NCBI RefSeq assembly: GCF_019924635.1
Contig: NZ_CP065037.1
Location: 3,348,001 to 3,412,000 of the forward strand
Source of the DNA: Leifsonia sp. ZF2019
GTDB taxonomy: Bacteria > Actinomycetota > Actinomycetes > Actinomycetales > Microbacteriaceae
DNA: 64,000 nucleotides
Direction of reading: 5' to 3'
Shown: piece by piece, positions 26,212 to 34,109 of the stretch
How positions within the stretch are numbered: the first letter of the stretch is position 1
How the letters are laid out: each line of letters starts with the position of its first letter
Translations under genes and position numbers: made by a program
Notes under the pieces: model-generated
Databases searched by the model: none
What the model was told of the DNA's origin: nothing
Seen by the model: the letters and a program-made list of their open reading frames with translations, nothing else

Positions 26212-26238
26212 AGGGTACAGAGAACCCTGAATTAAGGG
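26212..26238 (-). promoter_or_regulatory. Candidate operator of the CmtR-like gene
   Basis: Two overlapping inverted repeats lie just upstream of the start: AGGGT-7-ACCCT (26212-26228) and CCCT-6-AGGG (26225-26238), in an AT-richer patch. Their place over the expected promoter suggests self-repression; the half-sites do not match a published operator known to me. Confidence 0.4.
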
Positions 26239-26334
26239 AATCATGAATCGTCCTGGCTGTCCGGAATGTGCCGATCGAGCGCATACTCGGTAGGGGTGTG
26301 GAGGCCGACGCCACATCCATCAGGAGGACGGACC

Positions 26335-26826
26335 ATGCAGCTCTCACGCGACGCGATCGGCCGGGCCGTGGTGGACGAGATCGGAGAGGGCGCGCTCGAC
26401 GGCGCTCCCGCCACGTTCCTCGGTTCCATCGTGACGGGGGTCGCGCTCGCGGTCGGCGAGAGCGAGGTGCGCTACATGGGTGCGAGCGCCGTCCTCTCCG
26501 ACGACGTCATCGGGGTCCGCGTTGGCGCGTTCACCGACGGCACGGTCGCGACCGTCGAAGCCGCCTACTCCCTCCAGAGCGGCACCGCGAACGTGACCAC
26601 CCGCGTCCACCGGCGCGGCGACCTCGATCGGCTGGAGGTCATCGGCGGCACCCCCTCCCTCGGCGTCGACGACAACGCCGACTGGCCCGGCCGGTTCACC
26701 GTCCGCGCGAGCTACCGCGACGGTCTCGAGCTCACCATCCCCATGAGCGAGGCCAACACTCCGCAGAAGCGCAGCTCCGTCTGGACCATCCTCTCCGCCC
26801 TCCGCGAGGACCTCGCGAAGCGCTGA
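26335..26826 (+). CDS. Hypothetical protein
   Basis: A 163-residue protein that I do not recognise. It has no signal peptide, no membrane helix and no cysteine, is rich in beta-forming Val/Thr stretches ('SIVTGVALAVGESEVRYMGASAVLSDDVIGVRVGAF'), and ends in a short Lys/Arg-rich helix. A ribosome site AGGAGG lies seven bases before the ATG and codon use is that of the neighbours, so it is a real gene, probably cytoplasmic. It stands alone: divergent from the CmtR-like gene and separated from the SMR genes by a strong hairpin. Confidence 0.6.
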   Translation: MQLSRDAIGRAVVDEIGEGALDGAPATFLGSIVTGVALAVGESEVRYMGASAVLSDDVIGVRVGAFTDGTVATVEAAYSLQSGTANVTTRVHRRGDLDRLEVIGGTPSLGVDDNADWPGRFTVRASYRDGLELTIPMSEANTPQKRSSVWTILSALREDLAKR

Positions 26827-26837
26827 TCCGGGTGCGA

Positions 26838-26889
26838 GACGTGACTCGTTGCGGGTGCGCCGGGCCTCGCACCCGCAAGAACTCACGTC
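26838..26889. terminator. Long imperfect hairpin before the SMR operon
   Basis: An inner 11-bp perfect stem (TTGCGGGTGCG, 26849-26859, with 26868-26878) and an outer 7-bp stem (GACGTGA, 26838-26844, with 26883-26889) are separated by small bulges. It follows the hypothetical gene at 26826 and could be its terminator; no T-run follows, so an interspersed palindromic repeat is another possibility. Confidence 0.55.
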
Positions 26890-26933
26890 GCGCGCCCGGT
26901 CTCATCTACGATTTCCGGACCAAGGAGGCGCTC

Positions 26934-26954
26934 ATGCTCGGGGACATCGAGTGA
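26934..26954 (+). CDS. Six-codon leader ORF (MLGDIE) before the SMR genes
   Basis: A mini-ORF with a better ribosome site than the gene it precedes: AAGGAGG ends five bases before its ATG. Its TGA overlaps the GTG start of the first SMR gene (GTGA), so ribosomes finishing the leader could restart on the exporter. It may only serve to load ribosomes. No known riboswitch was recognised around it. Confidence 0.4.
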   Translation: MLGDIE

Positions 26955-27364
26955 GCCGCTGGCTCTTCCTCGCCGGGGCGATCCTCTTCGAGGTGACCGC
27001 TTCCCTGTCGCTCAAGGGCGCGCTGACGCATCCCGCGCTCTACCTCGTCGTCGCCATCGGCTACGTCGCGTCGTTCACCTGCCTCGGCGCATCGTTGCGG
27101 GCCGGGATGGCGCTCGGCGTCGCGTACGGCATCTGGGGTGCCACCGGCGTCGCCCTCACCGCCGCCCTGTCCACCGTCTTCTTCGGGGAGCCGTTCACCC
27201 CGCTGATGGGGATGGGCATCGCCCTCATCATCGGCGGGGTGCTGCTCGTCGAGCTCGGCTCGCAGGCGGCGCACCGCCGCGGGGCGGCCGCGTCCGTGGC
27301 GCGAGCGGCACCCTCGCCCACGACCGCCGCGGGTTCCGATCCGGTCGAGGGAGGCCGCGAATGA
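26951..27364 (+). CDS. SMR-family small multidrug exporter subunit 1
   Basis: A 137-residue small multidrug resistance protein with four membrane helices in residues 1-105 ('WLFLAGAILFEVTASLSLKGAL', with Glu14 as the proton/substrate carboxylate; 'GVAYGIWGATGVALTAALSTVFFGE') and an added soluble tail of about 30 residues, which is longer than usual for the family. It starts with GTG overlapping a mini-ORF. The next gene is a second SMR protein in an ATGA overlap; such unequal pairs (EbrAB, YkkCD-like) normally act as heterodimers. Substrate could be a quaternary amine or guanidinium compound. Confidence 0.9.
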   Translation: MSRWLFLAGAILFEVTASLSLKGALTHPALYLVVAIGYVASFTCLGASLRAGMALGVAYGIWGATGVALTAALSTVFFGEPFTPLMGMGIALIIGGVLLVELGSQAAHRRGAAASVARAAPSPTTAAGSDPVEGGRE

Positions 27365-27693
27365 TCGTCTGGCTCGCGCTCGCCGGCGCCATCGTCACCG
27401 AGGTCTCCGGCACGATCTCCCTCCGCATGGCCACCACCGGCCCCTCTCCGAAACGCATCTGGTACCTCCCTGTGGCGGTCGGCTACGTGCTCGCCTTCAC
27501 TCTGCTCTCGGTCACCCTCGCCCTCGGTCTCCCGCTCGGGATCGCCTACGGCATCTGGGCCGCCGTCGGCGTCGCCCTCACCGCCGTCCTCGGTCGCCTG
27601 CTCTTCCGCGAGCCCCTCACCCCGGTGATGGCGCTCGGCATCCTGCTCATCGGAGCCGGTGTGGTGCTGGTGGAGCTGGGCGCGGCGCACTGA
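27361..27693 (+). CDS. SMR-family small multidrug exporter subunit 2
   Basis: A 110-residue SMR protein with the standard four helices, the active carboxylate Glu14 in 'LAGAIVTEVSGTISLRMA', and the family's 'GIAYGIWAAVGVALTAVLGRLLFREPLTP'. The start overlaps the stop of subunit 1 as ATGA, supporting a heterodimer made in equal amounts. It lacks the C-terminal tail seen in subunit 1. No regulator gene is adjacent. Confidence 0.92.
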   Translation: MIVWLALAGAIVTEVSGTISLRMATTGPSPKRIWYLPVAVGYVLAFTLLSVTLALGLPLGIAYGIWAAVGVALTAVLGRLLFREPLTPVMALGILLIGAGVVLVELGAAH

Positions 27694-27748
27694 CGCGCCG
27701 GGAGGGACCGCGAACGCTGGCGCCGGCATGGCGCGTACGGTGGTGGCG

Positions 27749-28873
27749 ATGAGCATCGACGACTTCCGCATCCACGTGTCCGACGAGCTGCTCGCCGATC
27801 TGCGCTCCCGCCTCCGGGCGACCCGCTTCGTCGAGCCGCTCGGCTCCGTGCCGTGGGACGGCGGCGCCGGCGGCGCGGTGCTGCGCGACCTCGTCGATTC
27901 GTGGCTCGCCTTCGACTGGCGGACGCGCGAGGCGGCCCTCAACGCGTACGACCAGCGTCTGGCCGACGTGGGAGGCCATCGACTGCACTTCGTCCACGTC
28001 CCGGCCGCCGGATCGGCGGAGACGCGCATCCCCCTCCTGCTGCTGCACGGGTGGCCGAGTGCGTACACCGAGTATCTGCCGCTCGCAGGACTGCTCGCGA
28101 ACCCGGCCGCGGCGGGTTCGGACGCGCGGATCGCCTTCGATGTGATCGTCCCGTCGCTGCCGGGCTTCACCTTCTCCGAGCTGCCGGAGGGGCCGCTCAC
28201 CCGTGCCGCGATCGCGGCGGACCTCCACGAGCTCATGACGACCGTGCTCGGCTACGACCGTTACGCCGCGTTCGGCGGGGACATCGGCGGGGGTGCGGCG
28301 ACGTGGCTCGGGGTCGACCATCCGGATCACGTGATCGGGATCCAGCTCCTCCACGCCCCGTTCCCGAGCGACGGCGAGGCGCGCACCGAGGAGGAGCGCG
28401 ACTATCTCGCGTCCGTCGACGCCTACGACGCGAGCGACGGCGGCTACAGCGAGATCATGTGCACGCGCCCGGACACCATCGCTGCCGCTCTCGCCGACTC
28501 CCCCGCCGGTCTGCTCGCCTGGATCGCCGACAAGTGGCATGACTGGGTGGACGGCGATCTGGACGCGGCCGTCGCCCGGGACGAGCTGCTCACGATCGCC
28601 ACGCTCTACTGGGCGACGGGCAGCGTCGGCACGTCGTTCCGGCAGTACTTCGACTACGACGCGAATCCTCCGCGGCCGCCGATCGCCGCGCCGGTCGGCG
28701 TGCTGCTCAGCCGCGAACCCGTCATGGCGGGCTTCCCGCGTTCCCTCGCCGAGCGGGCGGCCGCCGACCTCCGCTCCTTCGAGCGTGCTCCGCGGGGCGG
28801 CCACTTCCTCGGCCTGGAGCAGCCGCACCTGGCGGCGGACCGCATCAGGGAGTTCTTCGGCGGGCTCGCCTGA
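27749..28873 (+). CDS. Epoxide hydrolase (alpha/beta hydrolase, EHN domain)
   Basis: A 374-residue epoxide hydrolase of the microsomal-EH-like bacterial type. An N-terminal EHN domain ('FRIHVSDELLADLRSRLRATRF', about 5-110) precedes an alpha/beta-hydrolase core with the oxyanion motif 'LLLHGWPSAYTEYL' (about 98-111) and a nucleophile elbow at 'FGGDIGGGAATWLG' (about 173-186; Asp nucleophile in GGDIGG). A His in 'RGGHFLGLEQP' near the end completes the catalytic set. I chose ATG 27749; ATG 27728 is also in frame. It follows the SMR genes by 55 bp and may be cotranscribed, though a shared function is not evident. Confidence 0.9.
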   Translation: MSIDDFRIHVSDELLADLRSRLRATRFVEPLGSVPWDGGAGGAVLRDLVDSWLAFDWRTREAALNAYDQRLADVGGHRLHFVHVPAAGSAETRIPLLLLHGWPSAYTEYLPLAGLLANPAAAGSDARIAFDVIVPSLPGFTFSELPEGPLTRAAIAADLHELMTTVLGYDRYAAFGGDIGGGAATWLGVDHPDHVIGIQLLHAPFPSDGEARTEEERDYLASVDAYDASDGGYSEIMCTRPDTIAAALADSPAGLLAWIADKWHDWVDGDLDAAVARDELLTIATLYWATGSVGTSFRQYFDYDANPPRPPIAAPVGVLLSREPVMAGFPRSLAERAAADLRSFERAPRGGHFLGLEQPHLAADRIREFFGGLA

Positions 28874-28882
28874 GCCCGCGTC

Positions 28883-28954
28883 CTACCAGCCGCAGGCCGT
28901 GAGCTTCGCGACCGCCTCCGTGAGGACCGTGGGTCCGCCGACCAGCGTCACCAT
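28883..28954 (-). pseudogene. Possible gene remnant (23 codons)
   Basis: The 118-bp gap after the epoxide hydrolase contains a short leftward ORF, 'MVTLVGGPTVLTEAVAKLTACGW'. It resembles either the start of an MBL-fold hydrolase or the 'CGPTxxVExVAxxLxxLGW' end of a flavin reductase, so it may be a deletion scar. The palindrome GTCACCATGGTGAC (28947-28960) spans its ATG. Evidence is thin. Confidence 0.2.
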
Positions 28955-28991
28955 GGTGACACATCTCCCTGTCCTCCGGCTTCCGCACGAC

Positions 28992-30056
28992 TCAGTCGTC
29001 GCGGCGCTGCCCGAGGCGTGCGGAGGCGGAATCGTCGGAGATGTCGAGGGCTCTCGCCGTCGAGTCCCGGAGGTTCAGGCTGAGCGGGAGCTCCTGGGCC
29101 GTCGGCGGCTCGACGCGGCCCTGCAGCAGGTCGAAGAGCAGGCGGGCGCACGCCTGGCCGGCTTCGCCGCCCTTGGTGTCGATCGCGGTGATCGGCGGGT
29201 GCGCGGCGCGGAGGTCGCTGCTGTCGACGCAGGACGCGAGGAGGATGTCGCTGCCGATCCTCCGGCCGTCCGCAGCGAGCGCGTGGGAGATCGCGGTGGC
29301 CACCCCGTCGCCGGCGCCGATCAGCGCGTCGGTGTCGGGCGACTGCTCGAGCAGGGTCCGGGCGGTGTGCTGCAGTGTCGCCGTGTCGGCTCCGAACGGG
29401 GCCACCTCGAGGCGGGGCTCGACACCGATCGTGCGGCACCAATCGCGGTAGGCACCCTGGATCGCGTGCGACCAGTCGGAGTTGGTGGTCGAGGCGATCA
29501 GGGCGGGGTGCTGCGCGCCGCGGGCGTTGAGGTGCTCCAGCAGCAAGGTGGTGTACTGGGCGTGGTTCGACCACACGACGCCCGCCGGCTGTCGCCCTCC
29601 CGGCAGGCGCTCCGACGAGACGACAGGGAGCCCGGTCCCCAGCAGCCGGGTGATCATCGGGTCCTCGAGGACCGGGTCGATGAGCACGATGCCGTCGACA
29701 TGCGGGCTGTACGCGGGGCGGGCGTCCGCGGCCGCGACGATGAGCGTCACGTCGTAGTCGAACGCCGCGGCCTCGTTGACGACCCCGTACACGAAAGACA
29801 GGTAGTGCTCGCTCCGGACGAGCACCTGCGGGATGTAGAGGCCGATCGCCCCCGTGGTCGCCGTGCGCAGCGAGCGCGCTGAGCGGTTGATCGAGTACCC
29901 GAGGCGTTCCGCGGCGACCATCACCGCGTCGCGCGTCGCCGGCGAGACCCGGCCACGCTCGCTGAGGGCGTCGGAGGCCGTGGTCTTGCTGACGCCGGCG
30001 GCCCGGGCGACGTCGATGATCGTCACCGGTGCGTGCGTCGGAGCTTTCTGAGCCAT
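28992..30056 (-). CDS. LacI-family regulator of the amide-hydrolase operon
   Basis: A 354-residue LacI/GalR-type regulator: DNA-binding helices and hinge at about 11-65 ('VTIIDVARAAGVSKTTASDAL', 'RLGYSINRSARSLRT') and a periplasmic-binding-like sensor (about 68-340; 'IGLYIPQVLVRSEHYLSFVYGVV', 'ALIGAGDGVATAI'). It is the last gene of the leftward operon, 12 bp behind the C45 hydrolase. The CG-centred palindromes at 38516-38535 and 38685-38704, at the head of this operon and of the divergent one, have the form LacI proteins bind, so I infer it is the regulator of both. The inducer would be a transported amide or a product of it. Confidence 0.9.
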   Translation of the reverse strand: MAQKAPTHAPVTIIDVARAAGVSKTTASDALSERGRVSPATRDAVMVAAERLGYSINRSARSLRTATTGAIGLYIPQVLVRSEHYLSFVYGVVNEAAAFDYDVTLIVAAADARPAYSPHVDGIVLIDPVLEDPMITRLLGTGLPVVSSERLPGGRQPAGVVWSNHAQYTTLLLEHLNARGAQHPALIASTTNSDWSHAIQGAYRDWCRTIGVEPRLEVAPFGADTATLQHTARTLLEQSPDTDALIGAGDGVATAISHALAADGRRIGSDILLASCVDSSDLRAAHPPITAIDTKGGEAGQACARLLFDLLQGRVEPPTAQELPLSLNLRDSTARALDISDDSASARLGQRRDD

Positions 30057-30068
30057 GCTCCCCTCCCC

Positions 30069-31142
30069 CTAGAAGACCTGCCAGGATTCCCGCGACGCTG
30101 TGCACGGGCCGCCTTCGTGGAACTGGAGATGCGCGTGCTCCAGGTCGAGCGAGATCGTGAGCAGGGTCTGCCAGCGGTGCTCGAAGGCGAGGTGGGGGTC
30201 GGGGTGACAGCACACCGGCGCACCGTCCGCCTCGTGGATGAGCATACCGGCCACCCGCCGCAGAGGATCGGAGGACGAGAGCGACGCCCGACGCTCGCGC
30301 AGCCGGTCCAGCCGGCGGTAGCTGCTGGAGGTGCCGGGGACGAGTTCCCCGGGCGCGAGACGGTCGTCGAGGAAGTGATTGGTGTGGAGGAGCAGGCCAC
30401 CGTCGGAGGGCAGTACCGTGGCGTGACCGCCGGGGCTCAGCTCCACGCTGACCGCCTGCGGACCCGCAGTGGAGGCGGCCACGATCGTGAGCACCGTGGA
30501 GGCGGTGACCTCGGCGGACAGCGCGATCGCCACCGCCTCCTCCAGCGTTCCCGCTCCGTCCAGGACGCCGCGCGCGACCGCGTGCACCGGGACGCCCATG
30601 CCGCCGCCGTCCTCGGCGTGGTTGAGGATGTTGAAGTGCACCCCGACGCCGTCGCTGTTCACGCCGATCTTGCCGAGGATGCCGAACTCGGTGAAGTAGC
30701 GCACCTCGCGGCCCTCGGCCGTGCGGGAGCGGACGACGAGCGTGTCGTCGTTGGAGACGTCGTGCCAGTCCCAGGTCTGCACGGTGCGGGGCGCACCGGT
30801 CTCCGGGAGGTAGACCGACGTCGAGCACTCGCCCTCCCCGATCGCGCCGACGGTCGCGAGGATCTCGGTTCGCGCGTTGAGCATCCCGAGCTCCCACGCC
30901 GCCCGTCCCGAGCCGGCCGCGAGCCCGCGGAGCTCGTCGGCGAGGGCCGGACGCCACGACGCGATGCGCTCGATCGCGGTCAGCCCGAGGGGCGGGAGGT
31001 CGTCGGCGGCGACGCCGACAACCTCGAACAGCTCGGTGTAGCCGGCGATGTTCGCGGCGATCCCGTCGGCGAAGGCGCGACCGAGTTCCTCCCCGCGCAG
31101 GAACGGGTCGGTCTGGGTCGTCTCGAAGCGGCGGACGGTCAT
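30069..31142 (-). CDS. C45-family acyltransferase/amidohydrolase
   Basis: A 357-residue Ntn-fold enzyme of peptidase family C45 (acyl-CoA:6-aminopenicillanate acyltransferase-like), which cleaves itself before a Cys and hydrolyses or transfers N-acyl groups. The presumed nucleophile is Cys106 in 'GEGECSTSV', preceded by Glu where penicillin acyltransferase has Gly, then 'TWDWHDVSNDDTLVVRS' and 'LHTNHFL', both typical of the family. I chose ATG 31142 since the conserved part begins there. No signal peptide, so it acts in the cytoplasm. Its neighbours are two other self-processing amide hydrolases and a peptide importer, which suggests cutting an imported amide. Confidence 0.87.
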   Translation of the reverse strand: MTVRRFETTQTDPFLRGEELGRAFADGIAANIAGYTELFEVVGVAADDLPPLGLTAIERIASWRPALADELRGLAAGSGRAAWELGMLNARTEILATVGAIGEGECSTSVYLPETGAPRTVQTWDWHDVSNDDTLVVRSRTAEGREVRYFTEFGILGKIGVNSDGVGVHFNILNHAEDGGGMGVPVHAVARGVLDGAGTLEEAVAIALSAEVTASTVLTIVAASTAGPQAVSVELSPGGHATVLPSDGGLLLHTNHFLDDRLAPGELVPGTSSSYRRLDRLRERRASLSSSDPLRRVAGMLIHEADGAPVCCHPDPHLAFEHRWQTLLTISLDLEHAHLQFHEGGPCTASRESWQVF

Positions 31143-31231
31143 GCGTTGTCCCTCTCTGGGCTCGGTGCTCGGTGCTGTGTGGCGGGTGTGCGGTGCTCGG
31201 GTCCGTTGTGCCGGACCGGGAGCGGGACGGG

Positions 31232-32269
31232 TCAGCGCGCGCTGCTGAGCACGGCGTCCCACGCGAGTTCGGACGCGATCGCCCCGAGCGCGATCGAATT
31301 GACGGCCTGCTCACCGAGCCGGGTGCTGCCGGCCGGCGGGAGGGCGACCTCGTCGGTGGTCAGCGCGAAGAGCGTGTCGCCGTCGTGGTTGGTGTGGAAC
31401 GGCTGGATGGCGCGGTTCATCGAGCTGTGCACCTGCCGTCCGAACAGCCGCAGCTCCTTGTCGTCGAGCTTCACGTTGGTGATCACCGCCGTCACCGTGG
31501 TGTTGCCCGGCGACGTGGTCGGAGCCTCCCCGGCGAGCAGGGCGGCCTCGTAGTCGATGACGGGGAGTCGCCGTTCCCCGGTCTCGCGGTCGTAGTTGCC
31601 GCGGATGACGGTCCCGTCCCGGTCGACGATCACGCCGACCGGGTTGACGACCGTGACGACCAGGATGCGCACGGGCCCGATCCGGCGGAAGGCCGCCCCC
31701 TGCCCGGTGAACTCGCACCGCGAGAGATCGACTTTGCCGGCGGAGGCGGCGATGCCCGCTCCCACCCGGCCGACCGGGATGGCGTCCTCCCGAGCCGCCA
31801 GCAGGGCTGCACGGCCGAGGGCGGCGTCCGGGACGATGCCGGTGTCGCGGGCGGCGAGATCGTAGATGACGGCTCCGGAGGCGGACCGCAGGTCCTGCCA
31901 GCCGACCCGGTTGCCCGTGCGTGCGAGAAGCTCCTCATCGACGCCGGTGGCCGCAGCCAGACCGTAGGACGATCCCCCGGCGAAGCAGATCGCGTGGTTG
32001 AGCTCCTCGTAGCGGCCGATGATGCCGATCGCGCCGCCCCGCGCGTCCACGGAGGTGCGCGCACCGGCCGGCACGGAGATCACGGTCGCGCCGGTCGGTC
32101 CCTCGACGTATTCGGCCGTGCCGACGGTGACGCCGGGGAAGTCGAACGCGACCTCCGAGCGGCCGGGACCGTGGGACGGGACGAGCTCGACATCGTCGTT
32201 GCCGACCCGGTCGCCCCAGAACGGCGGAGGGGTGAGCCGGTGCGGGAGGCTGTCGTCGTAGAGGGGCAT
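31232..32269 (-). CDS. P1-family (NylC/DmpA-type) self-processing amide hydrolase 2
   Basis: A 345-residue P1 peptidase, the family of beta-aminopeptidases (DmpA, BapA) and nylon-oligomer hydrolase NylC. Such enzymes cut themselves to expose a Ser or Thr nucleophile; here the site is 'SPGNTTVTAVITN', so Thr257 following Asn256, which matches the Asn-Thr of NylC and not the Gly-Ser of DmpA. Other family marks are 'NPVGVIVDRDG' and 'HSSMNRAIQPFHTNHDGDTLFALTTDE'. ATG 32269 has AAGGA six bases upstream; ATG 32293 (GGGAG) and ATG 32311 (ATGA overlap with the previous gene) are alternatives. It is a clear tandem paralogue of the preceding gene. Confidence 0.88.
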   Translation of the reverse strand: MPLYDDSLPHRLTPPPFWGDRVGNDDVELVPSHGPGRSEVAFDFPGVTVGTAEYVEGPTGATVISVPAGARTSVDARGGAIGIIGRYEELNHAICFAGGSSYGLAAATGVDEELLARTGNRVGWQDLRSASGAVIYDLAARDTGIVPDAALGRAALLAAREDAIPVGRVGAGIAASAGKVDLSRCEFTGQGAAFRRIGPVRILVVTVVNPVGVIVDRDGTVIRGNYDRETGERRLPVIDYEAALLAGEAPTTSPGNTTVTAVITNVKLDDKELRLFGRQVHSSMNRAIQPFHTNHDGDTLFALTTDEVALPPAGSTRLGEQAVNSIALGAIASELAWDAVLSSAR

Positions 32270-32307
32270 CGTCGTTCCTTCGGTGCTGGTCATCGTCGTC
32301 TCCCGGT

Positions 32308-33357
32308 TCATCGCGCCGCTCGCAGCACCGCGTCCCAGGCGAGCTCGGAGGCGAGCGCGCCGACGGCGATGGCGGTGATCGGATCGTCCGCGCTCTCGGC
32401 GGCGTCCCGTTCGTCGAGATCGACCTCGTCGGTGGTCAGTGCGAACAGGGTGTCGCCGTCGAGCGCGGTGTGGAACGGCTGGATGGCGCGGTTCATCGAG
32501 CTGTGCACCTGCCTGCCGAAGTGGATCAGCTCCCTGTCGCTCAACCGCACGTTGGTCACCACGGCGGTGATCGTCGTGTTGCCGCGCTCGGAGGCCGGCC
32601 GCTGCGCGCGCTCGAGCGCCGCCAGGTAGTCCGGCTCCAGGCGACGGCGACGGCCGGTGGCCGCGTCGTAGTTGCCGCGGATCACGTCGCCGTCCCTGTC
32701 GACGATCACGCCGACGGGGTTGACCACGGTGATGACGAGGACGCGTGCACGGCCCACCTGACCGAATGCAGCGCCCTGGCCGGTGAGCTCGGTGCGCGCG
32801 TAGGACAGCTTGCCCGCGCTCGCGCTCGCTCCGGCGCCGACCCGGCCGACCGGGACGCTGCCGTGCTCGGCGGCACGGATCGCGGCCCGGCCGAGGGCCG
32901 CGTCCGGGAAGATCGCGTTGTCGCGGGCCGAGAAGTCGTAGATGACCGCGGTGGAGACGAGCTTCAGGTCGTCGACGGCACCGCGGTTGCCGCCGCGCGC
33001 CCGCAGTTCGTCGGCGACCCCGGAACCCGCCGACAGCCCGTACACCGAGCCGCCGGTCAAGCAGATCGCGTGTGCGAAGTACTCGAACCCGCTGCTCAGG
33101 CCGATGGCCCCGCCCCGGGCGTCGATCGCAAGGCGGGCTCCGGCCGGGATGTGGAGCACGGTGGTGCCGGTCGGGCCTTCCGCGTACTCGGCCACGCCGA
33201 CCTCCACGCCGGGGAAGTCGTATTCGACGCGGTCGGCGCCGGTGCGCGTGAGCGGGACGAGGTCGAGATCGCGGTTGGCGATGCGGTCGCCCCACACCGG
33301 CACGCCGGTGAGTCGGTGGTCGGCGGTGGCGGGTGTCACGGTGCCTCCTGTTGTCAC
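32308..33357 (-). CDS. P1-family (NylC/DmpA-type) self-processing amide hydrolase 1
   Basis: A 349-residue P1 peptidase with the same plan as its downstream paralogue: 'RGGAIGLSSGFEYFAHAICLTGGSVYGL', 'NPVGVIVDRDGDVIRGNYD', the processing site 'ERGNTTITAVVTN' (Asn260/Thr261) and 'HSSMNRAIQPFHTALDGDTLFALTT'. The GTG at 33357 overlaps the stop of the ABC ATPase gene (GTGA); a second GTG at 33339 follows AGGAGG and may be the real start. Two non-identical copies may make a mixed oligomer or divide endo- and exo-cleavage. Cytoplasmic, no signal peptide. Confidence 0.88.
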   Translation of the reverse strand: MTTGGTVTPATADHRLTGVPVWGDRIANRDLDLVPLTRTGADRVEYDFPGVEVGVAEYAEGPTGTTVLHIPAGARLAIDARGGAIGLSSGFEYFAHAICLTGGSVYGLSAGSGVADELRARGGNRGAVDDLKLVSTAVIYDFSARDNAIFPDAALGRAAIRAAEHGSVPVGRVGAGASASAGKLSYARTELTGQGAAFGQVGRARVLVITVVNPVGVIVDRDGDVIRGNYDAATGRRRRLEPDYLAALERAQRPASERGNTTITAVVTNVRLSDRELIHFGRQVHSSMNRAIQPFHTALDGDTLFALTTDEVDLDERDAAESADDPITAIAVGALASELAWDAVLRAAR

Positions 33358-34109
33358 AGTGCCTCCAAGAGCTGGCGAGAGTATTCGTGCTGGGGGGTGT
33401 CGTAGAAGCGGCTCGTCTCAGCGAGCTCGACGATCTCGCCGAGCCGCATGACCGCGATCCGCTGCGCCACATAGCGCACCGCGGCGAGGTCGTGGGAGAT
33501 GAACAGCGCTCCGAAGCCGTGCTCGGCCTGCAGGTCGACGATGAGGTTCAGGATCTGCGCCTGGACCGAGACGTCGAGCGCGCTGACGGCCTCGTCGAAG
33601 ACGATGAACCGCGGCCGGGTGATCAGCGCACGCGCGATGGCGATGCGCTGACGCTGACCGCCCGAGAGCTCGTGCGGAAAGCGGTCGGCGAGCGCCGGGT
33701 CGAGCCGGACCTGTTCGAGCATCCGCGCGACGGCCGGCGCGTGGGCCGAGAGCTTCGAGCGGTCGAGCGCGGCCAGAGGCTCGGCGACCGACAGGGCGAC
33801 CGGCAGACGCGGGTCGAGCGACCAGAACGGATTCTGCGGAACGGTCTGGACGAGCCCCAGCCTCTCCTTCCGCCTGCCGTACGGCTTGCCGAGGAAGCGC
33901 ACGTCGCCCGAGGTCGGCGCGCGCAATCCCAGGGCGACGGCCGCGGTCGTCGACTTGCCGGAGCCGGACTCGCCGACCAGCCCGAGGGTCTCACCGGGGG
34001 CGACCGCGAGACTGACGTCGCGCATGGCGGTGAGCACCGACCGGCCGCGGCCCCAGCCGCTGACGAACTCGGTCGTCACGTGGTCGAGTTCGAGGATACT
34101 GGCGGTCAT
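33354..34109 (-). CDS. Peptide-type ABC transporter ATPase 2 (DppF/OppF-like)
   Basis: A 251-residue ABC ATPase. Walker A 'GESGSGKST' (46-54), signature 'LSGGQ' (148-152), Walker B 'FIVFDEA' (Asp172/Glu173) and the switch His206 in 'FISHD' are intact. The order binding protein, permease, permease, ATPase, ATPase is that of dipeptide/oligopeptide importers. It ends without the extended oligopeptide/dipeptide C-terminal domain, which is short for DppF-like proteins. The start overlaps the preceding ATPase gene (ATGA). Confidence 0.92.
   Translation of the reverse strand: MTASILELDHVTTEFVSGWGRGRSVLTAMRDVSLAVAPGETLGLVGESGSGKSTTAAVALGLRAPTSGDVRFLGKPYGRRKERLGLVQTVPQNPFWSLDPRLPVALSVAEPLAALDRSKLSAHAPAVARMLEQVRLDPALADRFPHELSGGQRQRIAIARALITRPRFIVFDEAVSALDVSVQAQILNLIVDLQAEHGFGALFISHDLAAVRYVAQRIAVMRLGEIVELAETSRFYDTPQHEYSRQLLEAL

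Noticed and set aside
26827..26950. Guanidine (ykkC-type) riboswitch before the SMR genes
   Set aside because: The conserved ykkC sequence blocks are not present; only a simple hairpin and a mini-ORF were found.
28947..28960. GTCACCATGGTGAC as an operator for the LacI gene
   Set aside because: It lies downstream of the LacI gene, not at its promoter, and resembles neither of the two matched operators.
30069..33357. Beta-lactam resistance or penicillin biosynthesis locus (from C45 and DmpA-like homology)
   Set aside because: No beta-lactamase, PBP or NRPS gene is present, and the peptide importer and LacI context point to uptake and catabolism.
28948..33472. Long - strand frames running across the LacI, C45 and P1 genes
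   Set aside because: Their predicted proteins are low-complexity Arg/Pro/His sequences; the true genes lie in other frames with intact motifs.
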